From the NCBI RefSeq assembly GCF_021545785.1, contig NZ_CP079801.1, positions 2,232,001-2,296,000 of the forward strand: a stretch of 64,000 bases of DNA. The letters are read 5' to 3'. This DNA is from Halopseudomonas maritima (lineage in GTDB: Bacteria > Pseudomonadota > Gammaproteobacteria > Pseudomonadales > Pseudomonadaceae). Shown here piece after piece: positions 43,427 through 53,094 of the stretch. The position numbers were made by a program, and so were the translations under genes. Each line of letters starts with the position of its first letter. The first letter of the stretch is position 1. The notes under the pieces were generated by a model. The model worked only from the letters and a program-made list of their open reading frames with translations. It was not told the DNA's origin and did not search any database.

Positions 43427-43975
43427 ATGAATATCTGGGTACGCAGGTCGCTGGTCAGTCTGGCGCTGCTGGTGTGGGCTACCGGGCTTGGTTGGGCCTA
43501 TTGGTGGTTCGAGGGGCGCTATATCAAGTCGTTCGAGCGGCCAGCGTTTTTTCAGGCCGAGCAGGTTGCGCCGCCCTTCGCTCCGGGGCAGGTCCAGGTG
43601 GTGCATGTGTGGCAGTCCAACTGCCCCTGCAGCGCCGGTCATGAAGCCTATGTTGATGAGATGACCGCGCGCTTTGGTGCGCGCGGTGTGCGCTTTGCCC
43701 GCGCCGGCCAGCGGCCGACAGACGGTATGCCGGCGGGCTTGAGTCAGTTGCCCTATTGGCCGATACCTGAGGTATGGGCTGATTGGCCCGGCGCGCCGTC
43801 GATTGCCATCTGGGCAGCGGACGGTGCTCTGGCGTATGTTGGCCCCTACAGCGATGGAGCGAATTGCAGCGCCGACAGCAGCTTTGTAGAGCCGGTTTTA
43901 CAGGCTTTGCTGGATGGCCGCAGGGTGGATATCACCCGGCAGGATGCCGTGTCCTGTCTGTGTGACCTGCCTTAG
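43427..43975 (+). CDS. DUF6436-type membrane-anchored thioredoxin-like protein
   Basis: A 182-residue protein with one N-terminal membrane helix (RSLVSLALLVWATGLGWAYWW). The periplasmic part has a thioredoxin-like pattern: VQVVHVWQSNCPCSAGHEAYVDEM (CPC in place of CXXC, near residue 65), a cis-Pro-like APSIAIWAADG, and extra Cys in GANCSADSS and the C-terminal CLCDLP. That gives five cysteines, all beyond the membrane. The gene ends 16 bp before a chemoreceptor and is likely co-transcribed with it. The activity is undetermined; redox sensing or disulfide exchange is a reasonable idea. Confidence 0.75.
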   Translation: MNIWVRRSLVSLALLVWATGLGWAYWWFEGRYIKSFERPAFFQAEQVAPPFAPGQVQVVHVWQSNCPCSAGHEAYVDEMTARFGARGVRFARAGQRPTDGMPAGLSQLPYWPIPEVWADWPGAPSIAIWAADGALAYVGPYSDGANCSADSSFVEPVLQALLDGRRVDITRQDAVSCLCDLP

Positions 43976-43991
43976 CTGGAGACCGCTGCCA

Positions 43992-45500
43992 ATGCCAACG
44001 TCCGTTCCCAAAAGTCTGACCCTTGAGGCCCATTACCTGCGCGCCGACCGCAGTATGCTTGGGGTGCTCTGGCTCTGTCTGCTAGGGGCCTTTGCCCTGG
44101 CCGCCTGGCATGGCACCTGGCTGCAGGCGCTGCTGGTAGGTGGCGGTACGCTGCTGCTGGTACACCTGCTTTACGCGCTGATTCGCGGTACCTCGCTGTT
44201 TCGCTGCGTGATTGGCGCTGCCTTTATGGTGATGGCCGCGCTGCATATCAATCAGGCGCAGGGCACGGTGGAGATGCACTTCTCCATTTTTGTGTTGCTG
44301 GCCTTTCTCATCATCTATCGAGACTGGGTGCCGATTGTGGTGGCCACGGTGGTGATTGCCGTGCATCACCTGGCGTTTTATGCCCTGCAGGTACGCGAGG
44401 CGGGGGTCTGGCTGGCGCAGGGGGTGACCTTTTGGTTGGTACTGGTGCACGCCGGCTATGTGGTGGTCGAGGCGGTGGTGCTGGTGTACCTGGCGCGCAT
44501 GACCTTTAACGAGGCCCGCGAGGGTGAGGTGATGGGCGAGACCGTCTCCCAAATGATCGATCAGGGAGAGGGTGTTGACCTGGCTCGTCGGGCGCAGATG
44601 CGCACTCCCATGCTCAATGCATTCAACCAGCTGCTGGACACGCTTGAGCGGATGGTGGCGGACCTCAATGGCAGCTTGTTGCAGTTGGGACAGCTGGGCA
44701 GCGCGGTGACCAAGGGCGCCGCCGATTTGCGTCAGGGGGCCGAGCAGCAGCAGGGTGAAACTCACTATATGGTGCAGGCGATGCGCGAGCTGAGTCAGGC
44801 CACTGGCGAGGTGGCACGTAACGCCGCCGAGGCAGCCCAGGCCTCCGGTGACGCCGATCGGCATGCCCAGGATGGGCACGCGGCGATGCAGGACATCACG
44901 CGCGAGGTGCAATCGCTGGAGCATAACATCGCGCAGACCGGTGAAGCGGTAGAGGGGGCTGCGCAGCTGGCGATCGATATTGATCAGGTTGTCGATGTGA
45001 TCAAGGGCGTCGCCGAACAGACCAATCTGCTGGCGTTGAACGCGGCTATCGAAGCGGCCAGGGCGGGTGATCAGGGGCGCGGTTTTGCGGTGGTGGCGGA
45101 TGAGGTGCGCAACCTGTCTCAGCGCACCGCCCAGTCCACCGGTGAAATTCAGGACTTCATCCAGCGGCTGCAGCAGGCTTCGGCCTCGGCGCGCGAGGCC
45201 ATGGCGCTCAGCCGTGGCTCAGTTGAGCGTTGCCTGCAGGTGACGCAAAACAGCGCGCAGGTACTGTCGGGTATCGTTGCCCAGATTGCCAGCATCGCTG
45301 CGCTGAATGGCCAGATCGCCGCGGCGACCGAGCAGCAGACTGCAGTAGGTGATGATGTGACGCGGCACCTGCGTGATGTGGAGCAGGTTGCTGTGGCCAA
45401 CGCCGCCGAGGCGGCGGAGCTGGATCGGTTGGCCAGCGAGCTGGCCCAGGTGCGGGCGCGGCTGTCAGAGGATGCCGCGCAATTTCGCACCGGCCGCTAA
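43992..45500 (+). CDS. Chemoreceptor with polytopic membrane sensor domain
   Basis: A 502-residue methyl-accepting protein without a periplasmic ligand domain. The first 180 residues form about six hydrophobic segments (GVLWLCLLGAFALAAW, ALLVGGGTLLLVHLLYAL, then further helices with HFSIFVLLAFLIIYRDW). A short linker with MIDQGEGVDLARRAQMRTPMLNAFNQLLDTLE stands in for a canonical HAMP. The signalling tip AEQTNLLALNAAIEAARAGDQG is intact near 340-361. The start MPTSVPKSLTLEAHYL follows GGAG. The adjacent thioredoxin-like gene may supply its signal. Confidence 0.87.
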   Translation: MPTSVPKSLTLEAHYLRADRSMLGVLWLCLLGAFALAAWHGTWLQALLVGGGTLLLVHLLYALIRGTSLFRCVIGAAFMVMAALHINQAQGTVEMHFSIFVLLAFLIIYRDWVPIVVATVVIAVHHLAFYALQVREAGVWLAQGVTFWLVLVHAGYVVVEAVVLVYLARMTFNEAREGEVMGETVSQMIDQGEGVDLARRAQMRTPMLNAFNQLLDTLERMVADLNGSLLQLGQLGSAVTKGAADLRQGAEQQQGETHYMVQAMRELSQATGEVARNAAEAAQASGDADRHAQDGHAAMQDITREVQSLEHNIAQTGEAVEGAAQLAIDIDQVVDVIKGVAEQTNLLALNAAIEAARAGDQGRGFAVVADEVRNLSQRTAQSTGEIQDFIQRLQQASASAREAMALSRGSVERCLQVTQNSAQVLSGIVAQIASIAALNGQIAAATEQQTAVGDDVTRHLRDVEQVAVANAAEAAELDRLASELAQVRARLSEDAAQFRTGR

Positions 45501-45507
45501 TATCGGC

Positions 45508-45957
45508 TTACTTCAGGCGTGCGATCAGGCGGTCCAGTGCATTGGCAAAGGCCTGCTTGTCCTTGTCGCTGTAGGGCGGCGGGCCACCACGGCCGGCCAG
45601 CCCTGCGCCGCGCAGTTCATCCATCAGATTACGCACCGCCAGGCGTTCGCCAATGCTGCCCTTGTCGTAGATCTGTCCGCGCGGGTTGATGGCGGTAACG
45701 CCACGGTCGACCAGGCCGGCGGCCAGCGGAATGTCGGCGGTGACGACCAGATCGCCCGGGCGGGCGTGTTCGATGATGTAGTGATCGGCGGCATCGGCGC
45801 CCGAGGCGACGATCACCTGGCGCACGCCGGGGCCGGGCGGCAACTGCTGCGCGCTGTTGGCCACCAGCACCAGCTCGATCTGCTTGCGGCGCGCGGCCTT
45901 TACCGTTACATCGCGCACCGGCCTTGGGCAGGCGTCGGCGTCAATCCATAGGGTCAT
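45508..45957 (-). CDS. YaiI/YqxD family protein
   Basis: A 149-residue DUF188 protein with PIN-like architecture: MTLWIDADACPRPVRD at the start, GADAADHYIIEHARPGDLVVTADIPLAAGLVDRG in pieces across 55-85, and the tail GGPPPYSDKDKQAFANALDR. The Asp residues D6, D8, D58 and D74 are placed like a metal-dependent nuclease site. The activity of the family is not established. It lies 14 bp before the ABC-F gene end on the same strand and may share its transcript. Confidence 0.92.
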   Translation of the reverse strand: MTLWIDADACPRPVRDVTVKAARRKQIELVLVANSAQQLPPGPGVRQVIVASGADAADHYIIEHARPGDLVVTADIPLAAGLVDRGVTAINPRGQIYDKGSIGERLAVRNLMDELRGAGLAGRGGPPPYSDKDKQAFANALDRLIARLK

Positions 45958-45971
45958 GGGGGCTCCCGGCG

Positions 45972-47885
<1,914 letters not shown>

Positions 47886-47926
47886 GGGGCGGGAGTATAT
47901 CAGCGCCGCATGGCGGGAGAAGAGTG

Positions 47927-48385
47927 ATGAATGAAAAGGGTCTGGCGCGCTGGAGTGAGCAGGTTTATGCCCGCGAGGGTGTTGCGCCGCTGCTGCTGGC
48001 GCTGCAGGACGAGGCGGGCGAGGACGTGTTGCTGCTGTTGCTGGCCGCCTGGTTGCAGCAGCAGGGGCGAGGCTTGTCAGTCGATGTGTGGCAGCAGGTG
48101 CATGCGCAGCAGGCGCAGTGGCGTGACGCCCTGATGCTGCCGCTGCGTCAGGCGCGTCGTGCGCTGGCGCAGCAGGCTGACTTGCAGGCGCAATATCAGC
48201 AGCTTAAGGCGATAGAGATTGAGGTGGAGCTGGCGCGCTTGAGCGAGCTGGAGCAGGTGCTGGCGCAAGGCACACCTGCGGATGAGCCGATGCAGGCAGC
48301 CTTGACTGCTGCCTGCTCGGGGGCGCGGACCGGGCGTCGTGAGCAGCTGCTGGCGGACCTTGCGCCGCAGCTTAGCTCTCGCTAG
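47927..48385 (+). CDS. TIGR02444/DUF2390 family protein
   Basis: A 152-residue helical soluble protein of unknown function: GLARWSEQVYAREGVAPLLLALQDEAGEDVLLLLLAAWL at the start in pieces, then a Gln/Leu-rich helix with RQARRALAQQ. Members occur next to ABC-F and algP in Pseudomonas. The ATG at 47927 is preferred over a GTG one codon earlier; GGAGAAGAG stands upstream. The gene converges with the AlgP-like gene and overlaps its 3' end by 14 bp. Confidence 0.87.
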   Translation: MNEKGLARWSEQVYAREGVAPLLLALQDEAGEDVLLLLLAAWLQQQGRGLSVDVWQQVHAQQAQWRDALMLPLRQARRALAQQADLQAQYQQLKAIEIEVELARLSELEQVLAQGTPADEPMQAALTAACSGARTGRREQLLADLAPQLSSR

Positions 48386-48890
48386 TTGCAGGGGCAGGCT
48401 TGGCGGCGGTTTTTGTCGCTGGTTTGCGGCGGGCCGGGGCGCGGCGGCTGCGCGGCTTGGCGGCCGGTTTGGGTGCATCGCGCTTTTCCAGTGCCTGACC
48501 GACCTGAGCGTCAATGCGCTCCAGGCCCTTGGCCAGGCGCAGGGTCTGGCGCACGTCCGCTTCAAGCTGCTTGATGTAGGTCTCGGCGTTGCTGCGCGCG
48601 GTTTTCAGTTCTTCCAGCGCGGCCTGCAGGTCGGCCAGTTTGCGGCGGGTCTTGCTGGCGGGCTTGTCCGGGTCTTCGGCGGTGCGGCTGGCCAGCTTTT
48701 CTTCGGCCTGGCGCAGTTTGAGCTCCAGCTTCTCCTGCTGACGCAGCAGCTTGTCGTGGGCCTTGCGGGCATCTTTCTCGGCCTTGCTGCACGCCTCGGC
48801 GAGGTGCTCGTTGAGGGTGCGGGTCAGGGTCTGCAGCAGGTGCAGTGGAGAGGAAACCTTGTCGCTGGAGCTGGGAGTGTCGGTGGTCAC
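48372..48890 (-). CDS. algP: AlgP-like protein with short histone H1-like tail
   Basis: A 172-residue protein. Residues 15-130 are a continuous charged coiled coil (ACSKAEKDARKAHDKLLRQQE, LELKLRQAEEKLASR). The last 35 residues are a Lys/Ala/Pro/Arg-rich basic tail (KPAAKPRSR, KPATKTAAKPAPA) like the C-terminus of histone H1. P. aeruginosa AlgP has the same layout but with many KPAA repeats and about twice the length. The start is GTG with GGAAGA upstream. It lies next to algQ in the expected order and is thought to bind DNA. Confidence 0.8.
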   Translation of the reverse strand: MTTDTPSSSDKVSSPLHLLQTLTRTLNEHLAEACSKAEKDARKAHDKLLRQQEKLELKLRQAEEKLASRTAEDPDKPASKTRRKLADLQAALEELKTARSNAETYIKQLEADVRQTLRLAKGLERIDAQVGQALEKRDAPKPAAKPRSRRAPARRKPATKTAAKPAPATSES

Positions 48891-48915
48891 GCGTGATCTT
48901 CCTGTGCCTGACCGC

Positions 48916-49389
48916 TCAGACGGCGCTGAGCAGGTCTTTGTGAGCGGTATGGAGTACTTCGATCAGACAGTCTTCAAGCTCGAATCGTTCATGCAGCAGG
49001 GCGCCAAGTTGCTGGAGCTGCGTCTGCATGCTTGCCTCGTCATCGGCCCGTGCGCTTTGGCCGTACTGGTCGTTGAAGGCGACCGCCTGTAGCGTGATGG
49101 TTTCGATGCGGGGATAGACGCGGTGCGCCAGCTCAATGCCGCGCTGGTCGTCAAAGTCCTGGGCTTCGCGCAGCAGCTGCTCGTAGATTTCGAAGTGTCC
49201 GGCCGATACATAGTCGACCAGAATGTCGCAGAAGGCCGTCAGGTCGTCGTCCGTCTGCTCTGTGGGTGGGGTGCGCTCGCGCAGTTGGCGGTAGTTGAGG
49301 ATCAACTGTTGACGCTCGGCCAGCCAGCGGTCGATCAACTGGTGGACGCCGCCCCAGCGTTCCTGGGAGTTGGTGCAACTGTCCAGCAT
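48916..49389 (-). CDS. algQ: Anti-sigma-70 factor AlgQ (Rsd family)
   Basis: A 157-residue helical protein of the Rsd/AlgQ family, which binds region 4 of sigma-70. Conserved pieces are MLDSCTNSQERWGGVHQLIDRWL at the N-terminus in pieces, RQQLILNYRQL, FCDILVDYVSAGHFEIYEQL near 58-77, and RFELEDCLIEVLH near 135. The start MLDSC follows AGGTGGAAG, while an upstream extension of 31 codons is basic and unlike the family. It lies between the AlgP-like gene and dsbB. Confidence 0.93.
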   Translation of the reverse strand: MLDSCTNSQERWGGVHQLIDRWLAERQQLILNYRQLRERTPPTEQTDDDLTAFCDILVDYVSAGHFEIYEQLLREAQDFDDQRGIELAHRVYPRIETITLQAVAFNDQYGQSARADDEASMQTQLQQLGALLHERFELEDCLIEVLHTAHKDLLSAV

Positions 49390-49512
49390 CTTCCACCTCT
49401 TCTTCCGGTGTCGGCGAACCGACGTGCAGGGTGTATGGGTTCCGGGTTCAACAGAATAGGCCAGTGCGCATGGCGGCATCAAGACTTGCTTGCATGCCGT
49501 GCTGTCTGTGTC

Positions 49513-50022
49513 TCAGTCGACCTTGCGCAGCAGTTGCATGACACCGAACAGGGTAAAGCAGATAAAGGCGATCAAGGTGCCCTCTGCGATGCTCAGGCCG
49601 AGGAAGGTCCAGGTGACTTCAGCGCACTGCGCGGTGCCACTGAGCACCTGACTGAGCACGTCCCACAGGGGCAGGGTTTCGAGCATGTAGTCGAGCGGCA
49701 GAATGCACGAGGGAATCTGATCCGGTGGCAGGTGTTGCAGCCACACCTGGCGCGCCGCAGTGGCCGCGCCCAGCAGCGCAGCCAAGGTGAGCAGTGCGCC
49801 GTAGATGCGTGCGCCGGTACGCTTGCCGTTGCGTGGCTCGGGATTGTGCAGCACGGCAGCCAGGCAGATAACGCCAATGACCATGACGGCGATGCGCTGC
49901 AGAATGCACAGCGGGCAGGGTTCCAGCCCAACGCCATGTTCCAGGTACAGCGCCGCTGTCATGAGCAGTACGCAGACGATCAGGGCGAGCAGGTAGAGAG
50001 GGCGAGAGGCCGGCAGGGTCAT
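49513..50022 (-). CDS. dsbB: Disulfide bond formation protein B (DsbB/DsbH)
   Basis: A 169-residue inner-membrane quinone reductase with four helices. The quinone-side pair is C36/C39 in EPCPLCILQR. The periplasmic pair is C106 in QIPSCILPLDYM and C133 in GTAQCAEV. It reoxidises DsbA. In P. aeruginosa the homologue next to algQ is called DsbH. No dsbA is in the window. The protein has the usual family length and an N-terminal first helix starting at residue 8. Confidence 0.94.
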   Translation of the reverse strand: MTLPASRPLYLLALIVCVLLMTAALYLEHGVGLEPCPLCILQRIAVMVIGVICLAAVLHNPEPRNGKRTGARIYGALLTLAALLGAATAARQVWLQHLPPDQIPSCILPLDYMLETLPLWDVLSQVLSGTAQCAEVTWTFLGLSIAEGTLIAFICFTLFGVMQLLRKVD

Positions 50023-50157
50023 GCGTGGTTCCGTCTGTTGGTGGCTGTGCGGACGCTTACCTTAGAGCATGCGCGGCCAGACGCACAAGACGAATTGATA
50101 GGGCGCGGCGGGGTGCCGCAGAAGGTGCCGGGCAGCTTGGCTGCCCGGCGACCGCAA

Positions 50158-50646
50158 TCAGGCGTTGCCGGCGGCTTCGTTGGCGCGGCGCTGCTCGGAT
50201 TGGGCGAACAGGGCGTCGAAGTTGACCGGGGACAGCATCAGGGGAGGGAAGCTGCCGCGCAGGACCAGGTTGTCGATCGCTTCGCGCGCGTAGGGGAACA
50301 GGATGTTCGGGCAGAAGGCGCCCAGGGTGTGGCGCAGCGCGGCGTCTTCCAGGCCGTTGATGGCGAAGATGCCGGCCTGCTGGACTTCGGCGATAAAGCA
50401 GGTTTCGTTCTCGCCGGTGGTGACGGTGGCGTTGACCGACAGTACGACTTCATAGATGCCCGGCTGCAGCTCGGTGTTGCGGGTGTTCAGGTCCAGGTTG
50501 ACGTGGGGGTTCCACTGGGTCTGGAAAATGGCCGGGGCCTTCGGCGATTCAAAGGACAGGTCCTTGACGTAGATGCGCTGCAGGCTGAACTGCGGTTGGT
50601 TAGCCTCGGCGCCGTTGGCAGCCTGGTTGTTTTGTTCTTCGGCCAT
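50158..50646 (-). CDS. secB: Protein-export chaperone SecB
   Basis: A 162-residue cytosolic tetrameric chaperone that hands unfolded preproteins to SecA. Conserved blocks are FSLQRIYVKDLSFESPKAPAIF near 20-41, in pieces, then ETCFIAEVQQAGIF near 79-92, PNILFPYAREAIDNLV near 112-127, and PPLMLSPVNFDALF. A short Asn/Gln-rich N-terminus precedes it. It is the last gene of the rhodanese-grxC-secB operon. Confidence 0.97.
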   Translation of the reverse strand: MAEEQNNQAANGAEANQPQFSLQRIYVKDLSFESPKAPAIFQTQWNPHVNLDLNTRNTELQPGIYEVVLSVNATVTTGENETCFIAEVQQAGIFAINGLEDAALRHTLGAFCPNILFPYAREAIDNLVLRGSFPPLMLSPVNFDALFAQSEQRRANEAAGNA

Positions 50647-50696
50647 CGAAAAAATCCTTGCTGTGATGGTAAATGATGCGTGTTGGACAGAGCTGC

Positions 50697-50954
50697 TTAC
50701 CCTGCCAGCAGCGCATCCAGTTGTCCAGCGCGTGCGCTGGCGTAGAGTTCGTCGCAGCCGCCCACGTGGGTGTCGCCGATCCAGATCTGCGGCACCGAGG
50801 TGCGCCCACCCGCCAGGCGCGTCATTTCTGCGCGTACCTTGGGCTGGCCGTCCACGCAGATTTCCTGAAACTCCACTCCCTTGCTGGCCAGCAGTTGCTT
50901 GGCGCGCATGCAGAAGGGGCAGTAGTCGCTGCTGTAGATCACCACGTTAGCCAT
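50697..50954 (-). CDS. grxC: Glutaredoxin 3
   Basis: An 85-residue dithiol glutaredoxin with active site YCPFC (C12, C15), cis-Pro TSVPQIWIGD and the GGCDELYA glutathione-binding block. It reduces protein and glutathione mixed disulfides in the cytosol. It sits 1 bp after the rhodanese stop and 50 bp before secB on the same strand, a conserved Pseudomonas order. Confidence 0.97.
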   Translation of the reverse strand: MANVVIYSSDYCPFCMRAKQLLASKGVEFQEICVDGQPKVRAEMTRLAGGRTSVPQIWIGDTHVGGCDELYASARAGQLDALLAG

Positions 50955-50955
50955 G

Positions 50956-51378
50956 TCACTTCACCAGCGGCAGGTTGTCGGAGCGCCAGCTGGCAATGCC
51001 GCCGGACAGGCGCACTACGTTGTCGTGGCCCGCGGCCTTGAGCTGCTTGGCGCAGCCGCCCGCATGCTGGCCGGCAGCGCAGACCAGCAGCAGCGGCTTG
51101 TCCTTGTGCTTGTCCAGTTCGCTCAAGCGACTGGTCAGTGACTCGTAGGGGATGTTCAGCGAGTCGACAATATGGCCTGCGCTGAAATCTTTCTTCGGGC
51201 GCAGGTCAACCACGACGGCGTTCTCGCGGTTGATCAGGGTCGTTGCTTCACTGGTGCTGACGGCCTTGCCGCTCTTGCGACCCTCGGTGAACAGCAACAG
51301 AGCCAGCACGATCAGAAAGGCGCTGGTCAGCAGGTAGTGGTTGCCGATGAATTCGATCAGGTGTTGAAAAAACTGCAT
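50956..51378 (-). CDS. Membrane-anchored rhodanese-like protein
   Basis: A 140-residue protein with an N-terminal membrane helix (LLTSAFLIVLALLLF, about 15-29) and a rhodanese domain. The active-site cysteine is in LLVCAAGQHAGG near 98-109, and the first motif is VVVDLRPKKDFSAGHI near 55-70. It resembles E. coli YibN. It starts MQFFQHLIEF, divergent from gpmI. It may pass sulfane sulfur or redox state, but the substrate is unknown. Confidence 0.92.
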   Translation of the reverse strand: MQFFQHLIEFIGNHYLLTSAFLIVLALLLFTEGRKSGKAVSTSEATTLINRENAVVVDLRPKKDFSAGHIVDSLNIPYESLTSRLSELDKHKDKPLLLVCAAGQHAGGCAKQLKAAGHDNVVRLSGGIASWRSDNLPLVK

Positions 51379-51426
51379 TGACGGGCTTCCGGGCGTTAAA
51401 AAGAGGGCGAGTATACACTTAAGCTC

Positions 51427-51450
51427 GGCTGATCCGCGACGGGATCGGCC
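51427..51450. promoter_or_regulatory. Imperfect palindrome between rhodanese and gpmI genes
   Basis: GGCTGATCC-N6-GGATCGGCC has arms matching at 8 of 9 positions, in the 172-bp divergent spacer. It could be a regulator site for either gene or an RNA stem. Confidence 0.4.
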
Positions 51451-51550
51451 AAGCATGACAGCCGGTGGGCTGGCAAGTAAACTGTGCGGCAAGTTTGCGG
51501 CGGCAGTGCCCGCGGTTCCCCTTGAACCCTTCCAACGAGAGCTTTGTGCA

Positions 51551-53089
51551 ATGACAGCAGCCCCTAAACCGCTGGTCCTGATGATTCTGGATGGCTTCGG
51601 TCACAGCGAGATTCCTGACTCCAACGCCATCATGGCCGCCAAGACTCCGGTATGGGATGCCCTTTGGCAAAACGCACCGCACACGCTGGTGTCCGGCTCG
51701 GGTATGGATGTCGGTCTGCCGGATGGGCAGATGGGCAACTCGGAAGTGGGGCATATGAACCTCGGCGCCGGCCGGGTGGTGTACCAGGACTTTACGCGGG
51801 TCACCAAGTCTATTCAGGACGGCGAGTTCTTCTCCAACCAGGTGATCTGCGCGGCGGTCGACAAGGCCGTGTCTGCCGGACGCGCAGTGCATATCATGGG
51901 CCTGTTGTCCGATGGTGGCGTGCACAGTCATCAGGACCACCTCGCGGCGATGGTCGAGCTGGCCGCCAAGCGTGGCGCCGAGCAGATCTATGTGCATGGC
52001 TTTCTGGATGGCCGCGATACGCCGCCGCGCAGCGCCGCGCCCTCGCTGCAACTGATGGAAGACACCTACGCGCGCCTGGGTAAGGGCCGCACCGCCAGCC
52101 TGATCGGCCGTTATTTCGCCATGGACCGCGACAACCGCTGGGAGCGTGTTGAGGCCGCCTACAACCTGATTACCGAGGGTCGGGGTGAGTTTGCTGCCGA
52201 GAGCGCCGCCGATGCGCTGGCTGCCGCCTACGAGCGTGGCGAGAGCGACGAGTTCGTCAAGGCCACCACTGTGGGTGCGCCGGTGCGCGTGGAAGATGGC
52301 GATGCGGTGGTGTTCATGAACTTCCGCGCCGACCGCGCCCGCGAGCTGAGCCGGGCCTTTGTTGAGCCGCAGTTCAGCGGCTTTACCCGCAGCCGCGAGA
52401 TCGCTCTGGCTGGCTATGTGATGCTGACCCAGTACGCCGCCGATATTCCGGCGCCCTGCGCCTTCCCGGCTGGCTCGCTGGTCAACGTGCTGGGTGAGTA
52501 CCTGGCCAAGCAGGGCAAGACCCAGCTGCGCATCGCCGAAACTGAAAAGTACGCTCACGTCACCTTCTTCTTCTCCGGTGGTCGCGAGGAGCCCTTTGAG
52601 GGCGAAGAGCGCATTTTGATCCCTTCTCCGCAGGTTGCCACCTACGACCTGCAACCGGAGATGAGTGCGCCCGAGGTCACTGACCGCATCGTCGAGGCGA
52701 TCGAGCAGCAGCGTTATGACGCCATCATTGTCAATTACGCCAACGGCGACATGGTCGGGCATACCGGGGTGTTTGAGGCCGCAGTGGCAGCGGTGGAGTG
52801 TCTCGACCGCTGCATTGCGCGCATTACCGCCGCGCTGGAGAAGGTCGGAGGCGAGGCGCTGATCACCGCCGACCACGGCAACGTCGAGCAGATGTCCGAC
52901 GAGCACACCGGCCAGGCCCATACCGCGCACACCTGTGAGCCGGTGCCCTTTGTCTATGTCGGTCCGCGTCAGATCGAGATGCGCGATGGCGGCATTCTGT
53001 CCGATGTGGCGCCGACCATGCTGGCGCTGATGGGGCTGGAGCAGCCGGCAGAGATGACCGGGCGCAGCATCATCACTCGAGTGCAGTAA
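51551..53089 (+). CDS. gpmI: 2,3-bisphosphoglycerate-independent phosphoglycerate mutase
   Basis: A 512-residue manganese-dependent enzyme that interconverts 3- and 2-phosphoglycerate. The phosphoserine is S64 in PDGQMGNSEVGH. Metal ligands are in MILDGFG, NYANGDMVGHTG and ITADHGNVEQM near 437-447. The start MTAAPKPLVLM has GAGAG upstream, and the length is typical. It heads a likely operon with envC (6 bp downstream), ctpA and the deacetylase, an order conserved in Pseudomonas. Confidence 0.97.
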   Translation: MTAAPKPLVLMILDGFGHSEIPDSNAIMAAKTPVWDALWQNAPHTLVSGSGMDVGLPDGQMGNSEVGHMNLGAGRVVYQDFTRVTKSIQDGEFFSNQVICAAVDKAVSAGRAVHIMGLLSDGGVHSHQDHLAAMVELAAKRGAEQIYVHGFLDGRDTPPRSAAPSLQLMEDTYARLGKGRTASLIGRYFAMDRDNRWERVEAAYNLITEGRGEFAAESAADALAAAYERGESDEFVKATTVGAPVRVEDGDAVVFMNFRADRARELSRAFVEPQFSGFTRSREIALAGYVMLTQYAADIPAPCAFPAGSLVNVLGEYLAKQGKTQLRIAETEKYAHVTFFFSGGREEPFEGEERILIPSPQVATYDLQPEMSAPEVTDRIVEAIEQQRYDAIIVNYANGDMVGHTGVFEAAVAAVECLDRCIARITAALEKVGGEALITADHGNVEQMSDEHTGQAHTAHTCEPVPFVYVGPRQIEMRDGGILSDVAPTMLALMGLEQPAEMTGRSIITRVQ

Positions 53090-53094
53090 GCAGC

